This document shows, piece after piece, positions 49,783-60,700 of a stretch of DNA of 64,000 nt (positions are counted from its first letter, which is position 1; each line of letters opens with the position of its first letter). The DNA comes from Siphonodentalium dalli. Its lineage: Eukaryota > Mollusca > Scaphopoda > Gadilida > Siphonodentaliidae. The notes beneath the pieces were generated by a model. The model worked only from the letters and a program-made list of their open reading frames with translations, searched no databases and was not told where the DNA came from. The stretch lies in assembly GCA_032622095.1 (NCBI GenBank), contig CP136066.1, positions 198,636,816 to 198,700,815 of the forward strand, in the 5' to 3' direction. A program made the translations under genes and the position numbers.

Positions 49783-52700
49783 GTACTTAATATAATGTTT
49801 CTTCCCCCCCCCCCCATCAACATTTAACGTACGTTTAAGTTAGTATATTTACGTGCCATGACTATGTACAATATCTCAACATCGGAATAAATTGTTTTAT
49901 TTTATGAAACGAATGGCTACTTCCGATTTTCTCTTATATGATGAATTTTATTTTCTAGAATATACACGTATAGATATGGTTTTCTTTACTTTTCTTTGTA
50001 TTAAAAACGGTCTATCTCTTCCTATAGCAAGTATATATTATATAATATCCTGGATATATAATAATAAATATAATCGAAGACCCCTGTCCGGAAACGCTTC
50101 TATCAATTAATATTGATTTTAAAATATACAATCAATTGGAACAGTTTTACGGGCTATTTTTAGAACTGATTGGCCATGAAACGTCAGTCGATTTCAGATA
50201 GAGATAGAGTTCTCCCGTTTGCTACGCTCATAACATTTACGAGAGGCTGGCGAACGTTCGGAGCGTAACAAGCGGGAGAACTCTATATTGCTAGAACTTT
50301 CCACAAAGGCAAAATGTCAGATATTTTGTTCTGCAAGCTCAGGAATAAACCACTTTATTGTGCCTTTATAGACAAATAATATACCAAATGTTCAATTTGT
50401 CGGTGTTTAATTCACAGAAAAAGTTATTTGTAGTCTTGAAATCGGGTTTTATAAAACAAATATGTTGCTGTAATTGTTTCCAGGAAGAGATGGACCATCT
50501 TTATTATGACCAAATTAACATTTATGGGTACATTTTACTGCACGAAAATGTAGTATGAATGCTGCTAAATGCAAAATAATTGAAAAAACTACGGTCCAGC
50601 GAAAAAGCATTTTCACTGCATGGAAAATCAGTTGTCTTGCAACAGAATATAATTTCACTGCCGTAAGTGTAATTAAAATCTACTGTATTATAACAAATTC
50701 CACCGCAAAGATCCCACAATGAAATTATTTATCACTATATGGTACTATAACATTTCCTCCATAGATCCAGTTAAAGTGAAATATCGATTTACATCCCACT
50801 TCGTTTGCCGATTTATATACACAATTCTGCTGCATTAACAATAGATTCTATTCCAGCAAAATTATATTTCACTGCAGTGTAATTCTAACCTCTTAAAAAC
50901 GTTTCGCCGACATATACACTCTTTCTTCATTGTCACTCGTGTCTGTTTCCCATTCTCATCTAATATTATTTGGTTAAATGACTAGTATTATACAAGCTAT
51001 TCAGTGAGCTGTTAAACAAATTCAAAAATTCAATTCAATTTCGTTGTAATGTAATTAAATTCTACTGATGTGCAATTAAATTATATTCATCGAAATTAAA
51101 TTAATTCCTCGGCAGTGTAATTAATTCTGTTACAAAATTTCTGTTGCGAAATTCTTATTCCAATGATGCAGCGAAATTTATTTTATTTCTAGAGTAATTA
51201 TCTAAATGTGGTCTCCTTCGTTTCTTTTAGTTAAATGCTTTTTTTCTTCAAATATGTATCATTTGGAAACAATGATCTAGCAGTTATATGGCACGAATGG
51301 GTAAACATATACCGACTGCAGTGACTATGTAGGTGCATTAATGTATGGACGGACGGACGAACAAATAAGTTATTTAATGGGTGCATGGATGAACGAATTC
51401 ATAAATCATAAATCCACAAATCAACTGACTGAAGGCCGTTTCGTGTCTACAATTATTTGTTTTAGCAAGGCACTGAAGTTTTGTATTTTTTTTCTTCAGA
51501 TTGTTGCTGGTGTTAATTACAGACTGAAGATAGCGGTCATGCTCGGAGACGACGTAAGGACTATCACAGGTTATAAAAGACCATCGGAGATAGAATTCCC
51601 TTCAAATTTCTAACCGCAAATATCAGTCACTTCATGTGCTGAAATGTTCTATGTCCATTTTTGGCGCAAAAATGAGATCCCGTGTTTGTTAATAAAACTA
51701 TTATACATTGGTTCGACCATTCAAATTCAAATGAAAAGCCGTTCAAAATCGTGCATTCCACAAATCTCAATTCCATTATTGCTCAAGTGTTCTATGTCAT
51801 TGACCAATTAAGTTCCGGTGATGACACCATTTGATTAAGGTTGAACCAATGGCGACATGGAAATCCGTTTTTTCTTGTAATGAGGTATTATAAAATGAAA
51901 TGTGAATTTTATCTGTTTCATATATACACAAGTTGATGTTTAAACTATTCGCGAATATTTCGTGGACATTGTATCTCCGACTGCTTCTGTATTATGTTGT
52001 ATAAAAATCAAACAAAACGCAATTTTCAGCAGATACAGATCTCGAACATTCCAGCACTGAATAAGTGGGTTACAAACAAGAAATGGGAGTTCGATACAAT
52101 ATTTAAAGGTACTCAATCCGATAAAACTCCTCTCAATTACTATTTCAATGGCTTTGGGGGTCAAACATATTTGATTCGAGTCGAGGAAGTCACCCATCAA
52201 AGCTCAGATTTGTTAGATATCGATTTTAGAAATCTATTATTTTTCATTATCGGGAATACTTTCTGGCCCAGAACACAGTCAAAATTGCGTTATTATTACC
52301 TCTTGATTTTAGAGTTATCCATCCTTGTCTGTTTGAATTGTGTTTTGGTGTACACATCTCGCGCAGGTTACGAAACTGACGACAATTATTAGTACTCATC
52401 TCGAGAAACTAACAAATTTCAAAAATCAATATCTAATAACTCTGAGCTTTGTTTGATGGGTTCCTCGACTCGAATCAAATATTTTTTACCCCCAAAGCCA
52501 AAGAAATAGTAATATAAGACCCTCTGATCGGATTGTTGTTGTTGGAATCTGTTGAGATGGGGACCCTCTGTTCGGATTGAGTACCTTTAAAGTATTTAAT
52601 ACACCACGTGCTGGCGTATGGAGGGCCGAAAGGGCCATAATTCTAACTTACTATGTTAACTCTAACATAATATTTTAATTCTAATTTTTTTATTCTAACG

Positions 52701-55700
52701 TGATATTTTAACTCTAACTTAATATTTTAACTCTAACTTAATATTTAAATTCCAACTCAATATTTAAATTCTAATATTTTAATTTTAACTAAACATTTTA
52801 ACTCTGACTTAATGTTTCAATTCTAACCTATCTACTGGCGTGATATACGTTCCCAATATTAACTTAGGCTGTGTACAAATGGCACTAATACCAGGAAATA
52901 CACATTATGTGTTCGTTCCCGACAGTCTGTGGTACATTACAAAGAGTATTGCCTTTCAACTCGGGGTCTACCTACTCGAGACTTCAAATATGGTGGGGGT
53001 CTTTCTTATTTGTCAGCCGCTTTTATTAACCCTTTCAGTGCCAGGGGCCGATCTTCTTTTTTTTTTTTTTTTAGATTTAAAATAAATTATTAAAATTGTA
53101 AAACATTGTACAAAATAATAACAAATGATGAAAAATTGTTAGGCCAATGCATTCTCTTATATATGCGAGGCGACCTATGGAGAATGCATTGGCACAGGGT
53201 ATATGGGTTGATACAAAAATCGGACCTGGCACTCAAAGGGTTAAAGTATCGTATGCTGTCGGAAACCAACCCATCTATACATATTGTGTATTTCTTGATA
53301 TACTTACCTTTTGTATACACCCTCGGTTATTTTGAGGGCGTATCCCTGTCACTTCAATTATGTATTTGCTGCATGATAGTATTGTCGTTTGTCTCTATGC
53401 AATTGACAATTGAAACTGATGTCACTACACCATACAAGTGAAGAAAACATCATTAAAGCATTATTGTCAAAACATTCAACAATTACTTTCGTAAAACACG
53501 AGAGCTGAACAAAGAATAATTCTCCATTCGTCCCGAACAAATCACCGATAAACAAACGAGACTGACACGCAAACGAGTGTCACTTTATATAACATATGAC
53601 CCGCCATATCAAATCCAGTCGTAAGTCGGGATTGTTTTTACCCTGTGCCAATGCATTCTCTTATATATGCGAGTCGACCATAGGTCGCCTCGCATATATA
53701 AGAGAATGCATTGGCCAAACAATTTTAATAATTTTTTCTTGTATTCTTTAACAATTTTATAATTCCACCCATACAGAGCCCCAGACAAACATGAGCAGAC
53801 GACACTATTCTAATTGCTTCTATATATGTGTGGGGCTCCCTGCAGGGTAATGGATGTTTTATTTTATTTTATGTCCTAAAAATTGTAAGAAACATTTATT
53901 TAAAAAAAATGATAAAAAATTGTTAGGCCACTGCATTCTCTTATATAAGAGAATGCATTGGCACAGGGTAAAAAAAATCCCGACTTACGACTGGATTTGA
54001 TATGGCGGGTCACATATATGAAAGACTGGCGTTGTGTTCTGACAATATTGATACAAATTTTGTTTACTAAAATACCTGCGTCGGGCAAGTTTATTAGTTG
54101 TGAGCCGTAGCAGTGTTTAAATCACTGTAATATTCATAACAATTGTGTACTTACGAATATAACTATCTTTTGTCCACACCCTTAGTTAATATTAACTGCA
54201 CATTCCTTCGGTATGTGATGTTTCAAGACTTCAGATAGCATACATGACTCCCTTAAACAGTGAACATTCGCCTTTCTTATTTGCCAGCCGCTTTTTGTAA
54301 AGTGTCACAAGCTTTTGGTAACCTTCCCAACCATATAAGTTTATGGAACTCTTGATAGTGTTGCCTTTTGTCCACAACTCCATTTAATATTGAGAGCATA
54401 GCCCTTCAGTTCGCGGTCTGCTCAATAATTTAAATAGGGATGGGTCCCCAAAGCATAAAAACAATCTCCTTTCTTATTTGCCAGCCGCTTTTTTTCTAAA
54501 GTGTCCCAGACATCCGAGAACCAACCCAATATAAATTTTACATTTTCGTATAGTATTGCATTTTGTGCACAATGCCATTTAACATTAATATAGCATAGCT
54601 CTTTAGTTGGGTGTTTGGCTGTCTGCTCAATACTTTAAATAGGGATCCACAAAGCATTGACAAAACGCCTTTCATTTTTGCCAACAGCTTTTTTGTAATG
54701 TGTACCATGCTTTTAGGAATCGACCCATACATAGCAATTGTTTATTTCCCGATAAAGCTATCTTTTTGTTCACATCATTAGTTCATTTTGAGAACACATC
54801 CCTTCAGTTTCTTGTGTGTGCATGACTTTAAATAGGGAAGCGGGTCCCCAAACAATTACATTTAAAGGCCCACTTAATTTTAGAACTCCCAGATCATATT
54901 ATATAAAATATATGCCATATTATATACCATTTGAAAGAGGAAGCTCCAAAATATTGTATTATCAACTTATCCAGAGTAATAAACTGTGAACATGTTGTTT
55001 GTGGTAGAGGTACCGACATGTTTTATGTCCTTAAGTTTCGGCAGTCTATTATTTTCAATGGAAGGGGAATAACTCTATATCTTAGTTTGAATTATGTTAC
55101 ATTCTGAGAGCGAGACGGGGAAATGTTTCTATGATTTCCGCTATTTTATATTACTCTTTGGGCACCTCACTTTGGCTGCAATATCAAGGGAGATCTCAAG
55201 GGTGTAATTTTTCAAATGGTAACGGTGCCTGAAGCAGTATTTGTTTTTGTTCATTTCAGAAAGATATGATATACTTGCGGTATCTTGTCAAAAAAGTTTC
55301 AACTATGGAATATATTTATCAACATTCTGGTTTGCAGTATCGATTCATTTAAATTTTGTAATAGTTTTGATAAATTAAAAGTTAAAATTATCATTTCGAA
55401 AATTATGGCATGAGGGATGGGAGATCCAAACGAAGACCCAGAAGTTTTTCAAGTACATGTAAAGGAATGTCGCAATTTAGCAACATTCATATATGTAAGA
55501 CAACCACCACTCTGTTCGTACGCTGGATTCTGGGTGTTTTTGGAGGTGAATGCTTAACCCTTTCATGATGGGAGCTGCGCTGGTGCAGCAATACAGATCA
55601 TGTGCCAGTGCATTCTCTCCCATAGGAAACTTCGCATATATAGGTGAATGCACTGGCTTATTCGCAAAATGCATTCTCTTATATATATTAGAATGCATGG

Positions 55701-56263
55701 TACAGAATCCTTAATGCTGTGCCAGCACAGCTCCCCATCATGAAAGGATTTTAATGCAGGACTCGCATGTATAAGAGAATACATTGTCCTAACAATATTT
55801 ACCTTGCATTCTCTTATATATGCGAAGCTTCCGATGGGAGACTCAAATATATAAGGGAACGCACTGGCACAGAATCTTTAATACTGTGCCAGCACAACTC
55901 CCGTCATGAAAGGGTCTTAAAGTAGGATTCGATATGTATACCAGGGGAGGGGTGGTGCATGGTCTCATTGTTCCATAAAATTAATTTCAGGTCCCCATTT
56001 GCGATGTGACGGTCTACGAGAAACCATGGGAACACAAAATGACCATCACGCACGACTCATGTGCAAACATGCAGCACAGAAGAATGCCCACCATGTCCAC
56101 AGACGGCACAGTACATCAGGGTGGAATACCAGGAGGCGTGTTTCCATCAACAATGTCCCCAGAATTACAGAAAGCCGCCTCCTTTGCCGCCGATGACATA
56201 AACGCTGCATCTAACGACATGTACTACATGTGTCTGATGGATGTTCAAAACCCATCACAACAG
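49582..56263 (+). CDS. Secreted multi-domain cystatin, 3 exons (3' part outside window)
   Basis: Cystatins are tight reversible inhibitors of papain-like cysteine proteases. Three exons, all phase 0, join into 176 codons: a signal peptide (MWGLLMAILLPVALGQ), an N-terminal PGG, the first hairpin loop QIVAG formed across intron 1, VNYRLKIAVML, then CDVTVYEKPW (second-loop Pro-Trp) and a second Cys twelve residues on. After a linker, IPGGVFPSTMSPELQKAAS starts a second domain that ends at ...NPSQQ, the same point at which exon 1 ends. The next exon should supply V-A-G and lie right of this window, beyond the retrotransposon. Secreted role is inferred from the signal peptide. Confidence 0.85.
49783..51499. 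other. Cystatin intron 1
   Basis: A C-run at 49804-49813. A foldback at about 50205-50290 (TTCTCCCGTTTGCTACGCTC mirrored by GAGCGTAACAAGCGGGAGAA). From 50600 to 51200, many loosely repeated TTTCACTGCAGTGTAATT-like phrases. No exon likeness. Confidence 0.5.
51500..51553 (+). CDS. Cystatin exon 2 (54 nt, IVAGVNYRL)
   Basis: Acceptor TTCTTCAG|ATTGTT, donor GACGAC|GTAAGG. Encodes IVAGVNYRLKIAVMLGDD, completing the QIVAG loop. IVAGVNY is nearly the same as in vertebrate type-2 cystatins, which as I recall also have an intron near this point. Confidence 0.85.
52107..52586. mobile_element. TTAA-flanked AGGTACTCAATCCGA element, copy 2
   Basis: TTAA at 52103-52106 and 52587-52590, ends AGGTACTCAATCCGAT and inverted AGGTACTCAATCCGAA. 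ATTTGATTCGAGTCGAGGAA occurs in both orientations inside, so it can fold. In cystatin intron 2. Confidence 0.75.
52630..52830. repeat. Minisatellite, TTAACTCTAACTTAATAT units
   Basis: About a dozen degenerate 16-18-bp units of TTTTAACTCTAACTTAATA, A+T-rich, in cystatin intron 2. Confidence 0.75.
53030..53240. mobile_element. TTAA MITE, CCCTTTCAGTGCCAGG ends
   Basis: Perfect TTAA on both sides (53026-53029, 53241-53244). Left end CCCTTTCAGTGCCAGG, right end inverted CCCTTTGAGTGCCAGGTCCG. TTAA plus CCC termini are the piggyBac pattern. Inserted in one unit of a decayed ~190-bp tandem repeat in cystatin intron 2. Confidence 0.75.
53588..54013. mobile_element. Element with ~58-bp inverted ends wrapping palindromic cores
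   Basis: Left GACCCGCCATATCAAATCCA then GTCGTAAGTCGGGATT; the same sequence inverted ends at about 54010. ACATAT flanks both sides. Inside, GTGCCAATGCATTCTCTTAT cores occur at both shoulders, although the outer ends differ from the TTAA MITEs. Confidence 0.65.
54866..55200. mobile_element. Inverted relative of the 48-bp-array MITE, one unit only
   Basis: TTAA then AGGCCCACTTAATTTTAGAA, one 48-bp unit, then AGAGGAAGCTCCAAAATA and a single GGAAGGGGAATAACTCTATA arm. It shows the family state before the array grew. The right end is uncertain. Confidence 0.55.
55558..55916. mobile_element. Compound TTAA MITE, two right ends
   Basis: Left TTAA then CCCTTTCATGATGGGAGCTG. Right ends (GTGCCAGCACAGCTCCCCAT... 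then TTAA at 55751; GTGCCAGCACAACTCCCGTC... then TTAA at 55917) suggest a tandem or nested pair. Confidence 0.65.
55991..56263 (+). CDS. Cystatin exon 3 (end of domain 1, start of domain 2)
   Basis: Acceptor TAATTTCAG|GTCCCC, donor CAACAG|GTCGGT, 91 codons. Encodes VPICDVTVYEKPWEHKMTIT ending domain 1, a short polar linker, then the PGG trunk, helix and first strand of domain 2 ending in NPSQQ. Two half domains in one exon imply growth by duplication of a phase-0 unit. Confidence 0.82.
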
Positions 56264-56604
56264 GTCGGTGATACTAAATATAGCGGAAAGTGTTGTCTTC
56301 GTAGTTTTTGCAGTGTGTCTATCATGGAAATGCATTTACCAACAAGATAACCGTCGGTACCTTTCCACTATATACATTTTGTTTAATTTTAAATATGTCT
56401 AATCCTTGCAGTCAGAGTATATCAAGTTTTGGTATGACAGTTAGAATATAGCATAGATTTTTTTTGGTTGAATTTTTTTTGGGTATGCTTAAGCATGCTA
56501 CAGCGAATTTTAAAACAAACTGGATAACACCTTAGGGGCATGTTATAACACAAAACTATCACCAAGTATTCATAGTAATAATTATGATGGCCATGAAAAA
56601 CGTA

Positions 56605-56821
56605 AGATTCCCTGGCACTAAACCTACAAAATAAGTCTGTTAAAGAATATAAGAAAACATTATTAAAATTGTAAAAAATAATAACAAATGATGAAAAATT
56701 GTTAGGCCAATGCATTCTCTTATATATGCGAGGCGACCTATGGTCGACTCGCATGTATAAGAGAATGCATTGGCACAGGGTATATGGGTTGATACAAAAA
56801 TCGGACCTGGCACTGAAAGGG
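56605..56821. mobile_element. TTAA MITE, CAGTGCCAGG type
   Basis: Right end inverted CCCTTTCAGTGCCAGGTCCG then TTAA (56822-56825). The left end is decayed around CCTGGCACTAAACC. The core is very like that of the 53030-53240 copy. Confidence 0.6.
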
Positions 56822-56825
56822 TTAA

Positions 56826-57329
56826 AGAGTACGCACACAAAAAATATGAATATCATATATCTTCCATAATACCAATTAAATAAAAACGCGGCAAAACACT
56901 CAAGACCATTATGTTATAGGTTAGCTCATCGCTTCATAATTGATTGTCATGGGTTTAACTTATACAATCCTGAATGAATTCCTGTTCTATCGTAAGTCGT
57001 AAATAATAATTTGCCCCAGGAATTCATGCATCGAAAGGTAATTTATAAACGATAAATTTGAAGTCCTAACATTGTAATATTACTTCAAATTATTCCTTGT
57101 AAAATATCAGCATCATTTTATATTCAAGATAGCCAACAATAATTTTTATTTGATCTTTTTTATTATTATTATATCTTTATTTCCTCCAGTATATGAAGAT
57201 TTATAAGTCATGTAACAAATAATCGATATGTACAGAAATATGAATCAATAAAGCTGAATCATAGTAATTGATGTCAATATCCGACACTGGATATATCTAC
57301 ATATATGTACACATGGTGAATATGATGAG
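56826..57329. other. Cystatin intron 3, nothing found
   Basis: I searched for a V-A-G-x-N-Y exon completing domain 2 and saw none. The sequence is A+T-rich. Confidence 0.45.
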
Positions 57330-57590
57330 GTTGGTGGTGATGGCGATGGAGGTGAGTTTGATGATAAATGATGCTGATGATGTGTGTGTTATCAGCGATG
57401 GCGATGTTGTTAATGGTAGTGATGATGGCGATGAGGATTATTATTATGATTATGATGATAGCGATGGTGTGACAATGCTGACACCGAAGGTGGTTTCCAT
57501 TTCGTTGATTATGATGCTGATAATGACGATATAAATGATGATGACGGTGATGATGACGGTGATGATGATGATGATGATGATAGTAATAAT
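57330..57590. repeat. GAT/ATG trinucleotide-rich tract
   Basis: Dominated by GATGATGAT and GATGGCGATG. The right part is the tail of the two-ORF retrotransposon. An 88-codon frame here is a by-product of the repeat. Confidence 0.8.
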
Positions 57591-57763
57591 AATGAAGCGG
57601 GTAGCGTATTCACATAATCATTTCAAATGATATTCAGTAGATGGCACTCTTTGCACGCACTGTCATATATATCGCCGTGCCAATGCTCATTCGATTCATT
57701 ATTTATTATTTGATACACGCCATGGTCATATTGGTGATATATCTGCGTTAGTCGCGAAAACAA

Positions 57764-60700
57764 TCACGGTGGTTCAAAGTTAGTTAAAGGCTCGCCTAGT
57801 GGTGTGTTAGCAAGATTAATGCCGATTTCTAACTGTGTTAGAATGTGTTTTCGTTGAGCTATAAAACTGTATGTTTGCCACAACTGTTCAGTGACAGTGA
57901 CAATAAAGTTTATAAACGAGTCAGTACCGTCAATTGCTTCTACCAAGCTATCGTGGACGTGGGATAAGTGTAATGATATCATATCGTCAGGAGACAGTTC
58001 TTCGACAGAGATAAATAACTGCAATCCGTATTGGTCAATTAATGCATAGAACATGTCATTGCGTATGTTAACCAGGGCGTTGCACTCAATAAGGATGTGC
58101 ATAATTTTGTCGGTGTATGACTTTCCACATAGCGGGCAAATTCCTGCTTCGAGGGACGCCGATGATTCAATAACCCGAGCTACTGTGAAATATGCGGATT
58201 TGTTTTCGGGAAATTTCCGACATAAACGCCACAAGTTAGACATGTGAAGGGATTCCTGGATTCTGCAGAAGCGACTGAAAGAAGGATCAGTCATAACATT
58301 TGATTTCCATGAAGTTTCATTTACGGCGTGTACCTCTGCCCTAGTGCGTTTTTTCCATGCCAATTTTGGAATAGAGATCCAGGATTTGACATAGTCCACG
58401 AAAACATCATTCATGTTATATTTTTCAAATAAAGAGCACAGTTCACTTATAAAAGAGTAATCCTGGGACTGATTGGCTCTAAATTCGTGGAGTCGTCTAA
58501 CAAAAATCTGCTTACATGCTTTCGATTGAGGGGCGCGACATAGTCCACCGAATAAGGAGAGTTTCCTCATAGCGATTGTCGAATCCAAGGGGAAACTCCC
58601 TACTAGACCAAGTACAATGTCAGTTCTGCATCTCATGGAAAGACCTTGTATGCGCTTAAGGCAAAAGCGATGTATTCTTTCTAGTTTGGTCGCATTTGAA
58701 CATGTGGTGTTACATAAAAATTCTGATCCATACAGGCCCCGAGAAAGAACAATCGATTGATACATAGTCATGCAACTTTGTGGGGTTATCCCACCGGCGT
58801 ACAGGCCAGCATTGCTAAGCATGAGGTACGTTGAGCGAATTTTCGTGCATATCGACTCGGTAAGTTCGTTTTGGAAATTTGTTTTATGTAATGTAATACC
58901 AAGATGGGTAATGGTATCAGTCTCTGTGATCAAACCACTATTAATGAGCCAAGAGCGGTTGGTTGATGTCTTTGCTGTTTTCTCATCAAAGACAATAACC
59001 TTACATTTTTGTTCATTATATAGGAATCTCCACCTGCTACTGTATGCACTGCATATGTCACATAGGCGTTGAAGACCGTATGCAGTAAAAGATAACAGTG
59101 TCATATCGTCGGCTTGTGTTGGGGATGCGAGGTTTATTCCAAGAAGTTTAAGACCAAAGTTAGACAGCTGTAGCTCGCGTAACACCTCGTCGATGTAAAT
59201 TGCGTAAAATATCGGCGATAAGGTACTCCCCTGTCTTGCTCCTTGCTTAATGGTGATATCTCTAGAGTTCCGGCCCTCGTGTCGAACAGAGCATGTTACC
59301 CCTGTTAGAAAGTTGTGACAAAGTTTCCAGGTTTTCCCAGTGAAACCGCGCTCGAAAAGTTTGAATAGTAGACCATTAGTCCAAACAGTGTCGAACGCTT
59401 TGTGAACGTCCAGGAAACATGCGAATAATCGAGAGTTTTGTTCTAAAGCATATGATAGACCTTCTTGGACTATGTAAGATGACATCAGGCAACTAATGTT
59501 CTTTTGAAACCCATGTTGCAGTGGATGTGTTACGATCAAATGTGGACAATTTCGTTCAATGCGAGCAAGAAAAACTTTCTCCAGGAGCTTGTATAATACT
59601 GGCAGTAGCGTTATTGCCCTATAACTGTCGAACTTTGTCTTTTGTTTGTCACCTCCTTTATATAGGGAAGTTATCACACCAATTTTTGCATGGGTTGGTA
59701 TATATGACAAGTTGAGCATGGATGATAGAAGCTTGGCAATGTGCTTATGTAAGTGCGTACCGCCATACAAAATGTGTTCATAGCAGATGGAATCATGACC
59801 CGCAGCTTTCCCCATATTGACAGTTTTCATAACGTTCATAAGTTCTACATCAGTGACGGGGTAGGTTAAGATTTTGTCATATGTCCCGGTGTTTGAATTA
59901 CTGAGGAGATCGGTCACCTTGCTATTGACTTCTAAAAAGTGTGATTCGTCAAAGTTAACTGATTTCAAAGGTGAGTATAAGTTCTCATAATAATCGGCCC
60001 ATGCATCTGAGATTTCAATCGGAGTTCGAAGCATGGAACCGTTTACTTCAAATATACTATTACACGCACCTTTCCTACTTGCTCGCACTGCGTTAAATTT
60101 TTTGAAAAATAACTCTTGATCAACTTCGGCGGCGCGGTCTATTTCCTCGTTCTGAGCGGACATGAACTGCGAGTTACATTTACGCATTTCTTTTCTGAAC
60201 ATACGTTTCGAGGCTTTGTAGTTTGCATACGTTTCGAATGTATCGCCTCTGGGGCGTCCGTCTGACAGCCATATTCTTCGAAAATGGCGCATTTCACGGT
60301 GTAGATTGTTCAACGTGGGGTTCCAAATTGGTTTCAAATATGGCTTGAAGGATTTCTTTGGAATGGCTATATTTGAAGCGCTTTGTATAGCTGAAACTGT
60401 TCTATCATAGCACATTGCCAAATCCGTCTCATCATATATATGACATTCTGGTAACAATGACATTACATTTAATCTATAACATGATAATAATTCCTGATCG
60501 GCGATAAATTTTTTCCAATTCCAACAAGCAGATTGTGTTGTGTTCGTGCAATCGCGTACATTGCCATACGAGATATCCATGAGTATAGGTCTGTGATTCG
60601 AAACATTGGAGGCATCATCATCGAGCACAGCAATACGTTTGGTTCTGACCAGGTCATCTTTATGTATGATGATGTGATCGATGGTGGTGCCACCTGTTCC

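Larger units (their letters stand above)
52835..54860. repeat. Decayed ~190-bp tandem array broken by MITEs
   Basis: CTTTCTTATTTGCCAGCCGC-type phrases at about 53000, 54272, 54470 and 54660, with TTTTGTCCACA..CCATTT and ACTTTAAATAGGGA between. The elements at 53030-53240 and 53588-54013 interrupt it. Confidence 0.6.

Noticed and set aside
51341-51613. 90-codon frame read as a gene
   Set aside because: Only 51500-51553 is coding (cystatin exon 2). The rest is intron read-through.
57268-57534. 88-codon Asp/Met-rich frame
   Set aside because: Product of a GAT trinucleotide tract.
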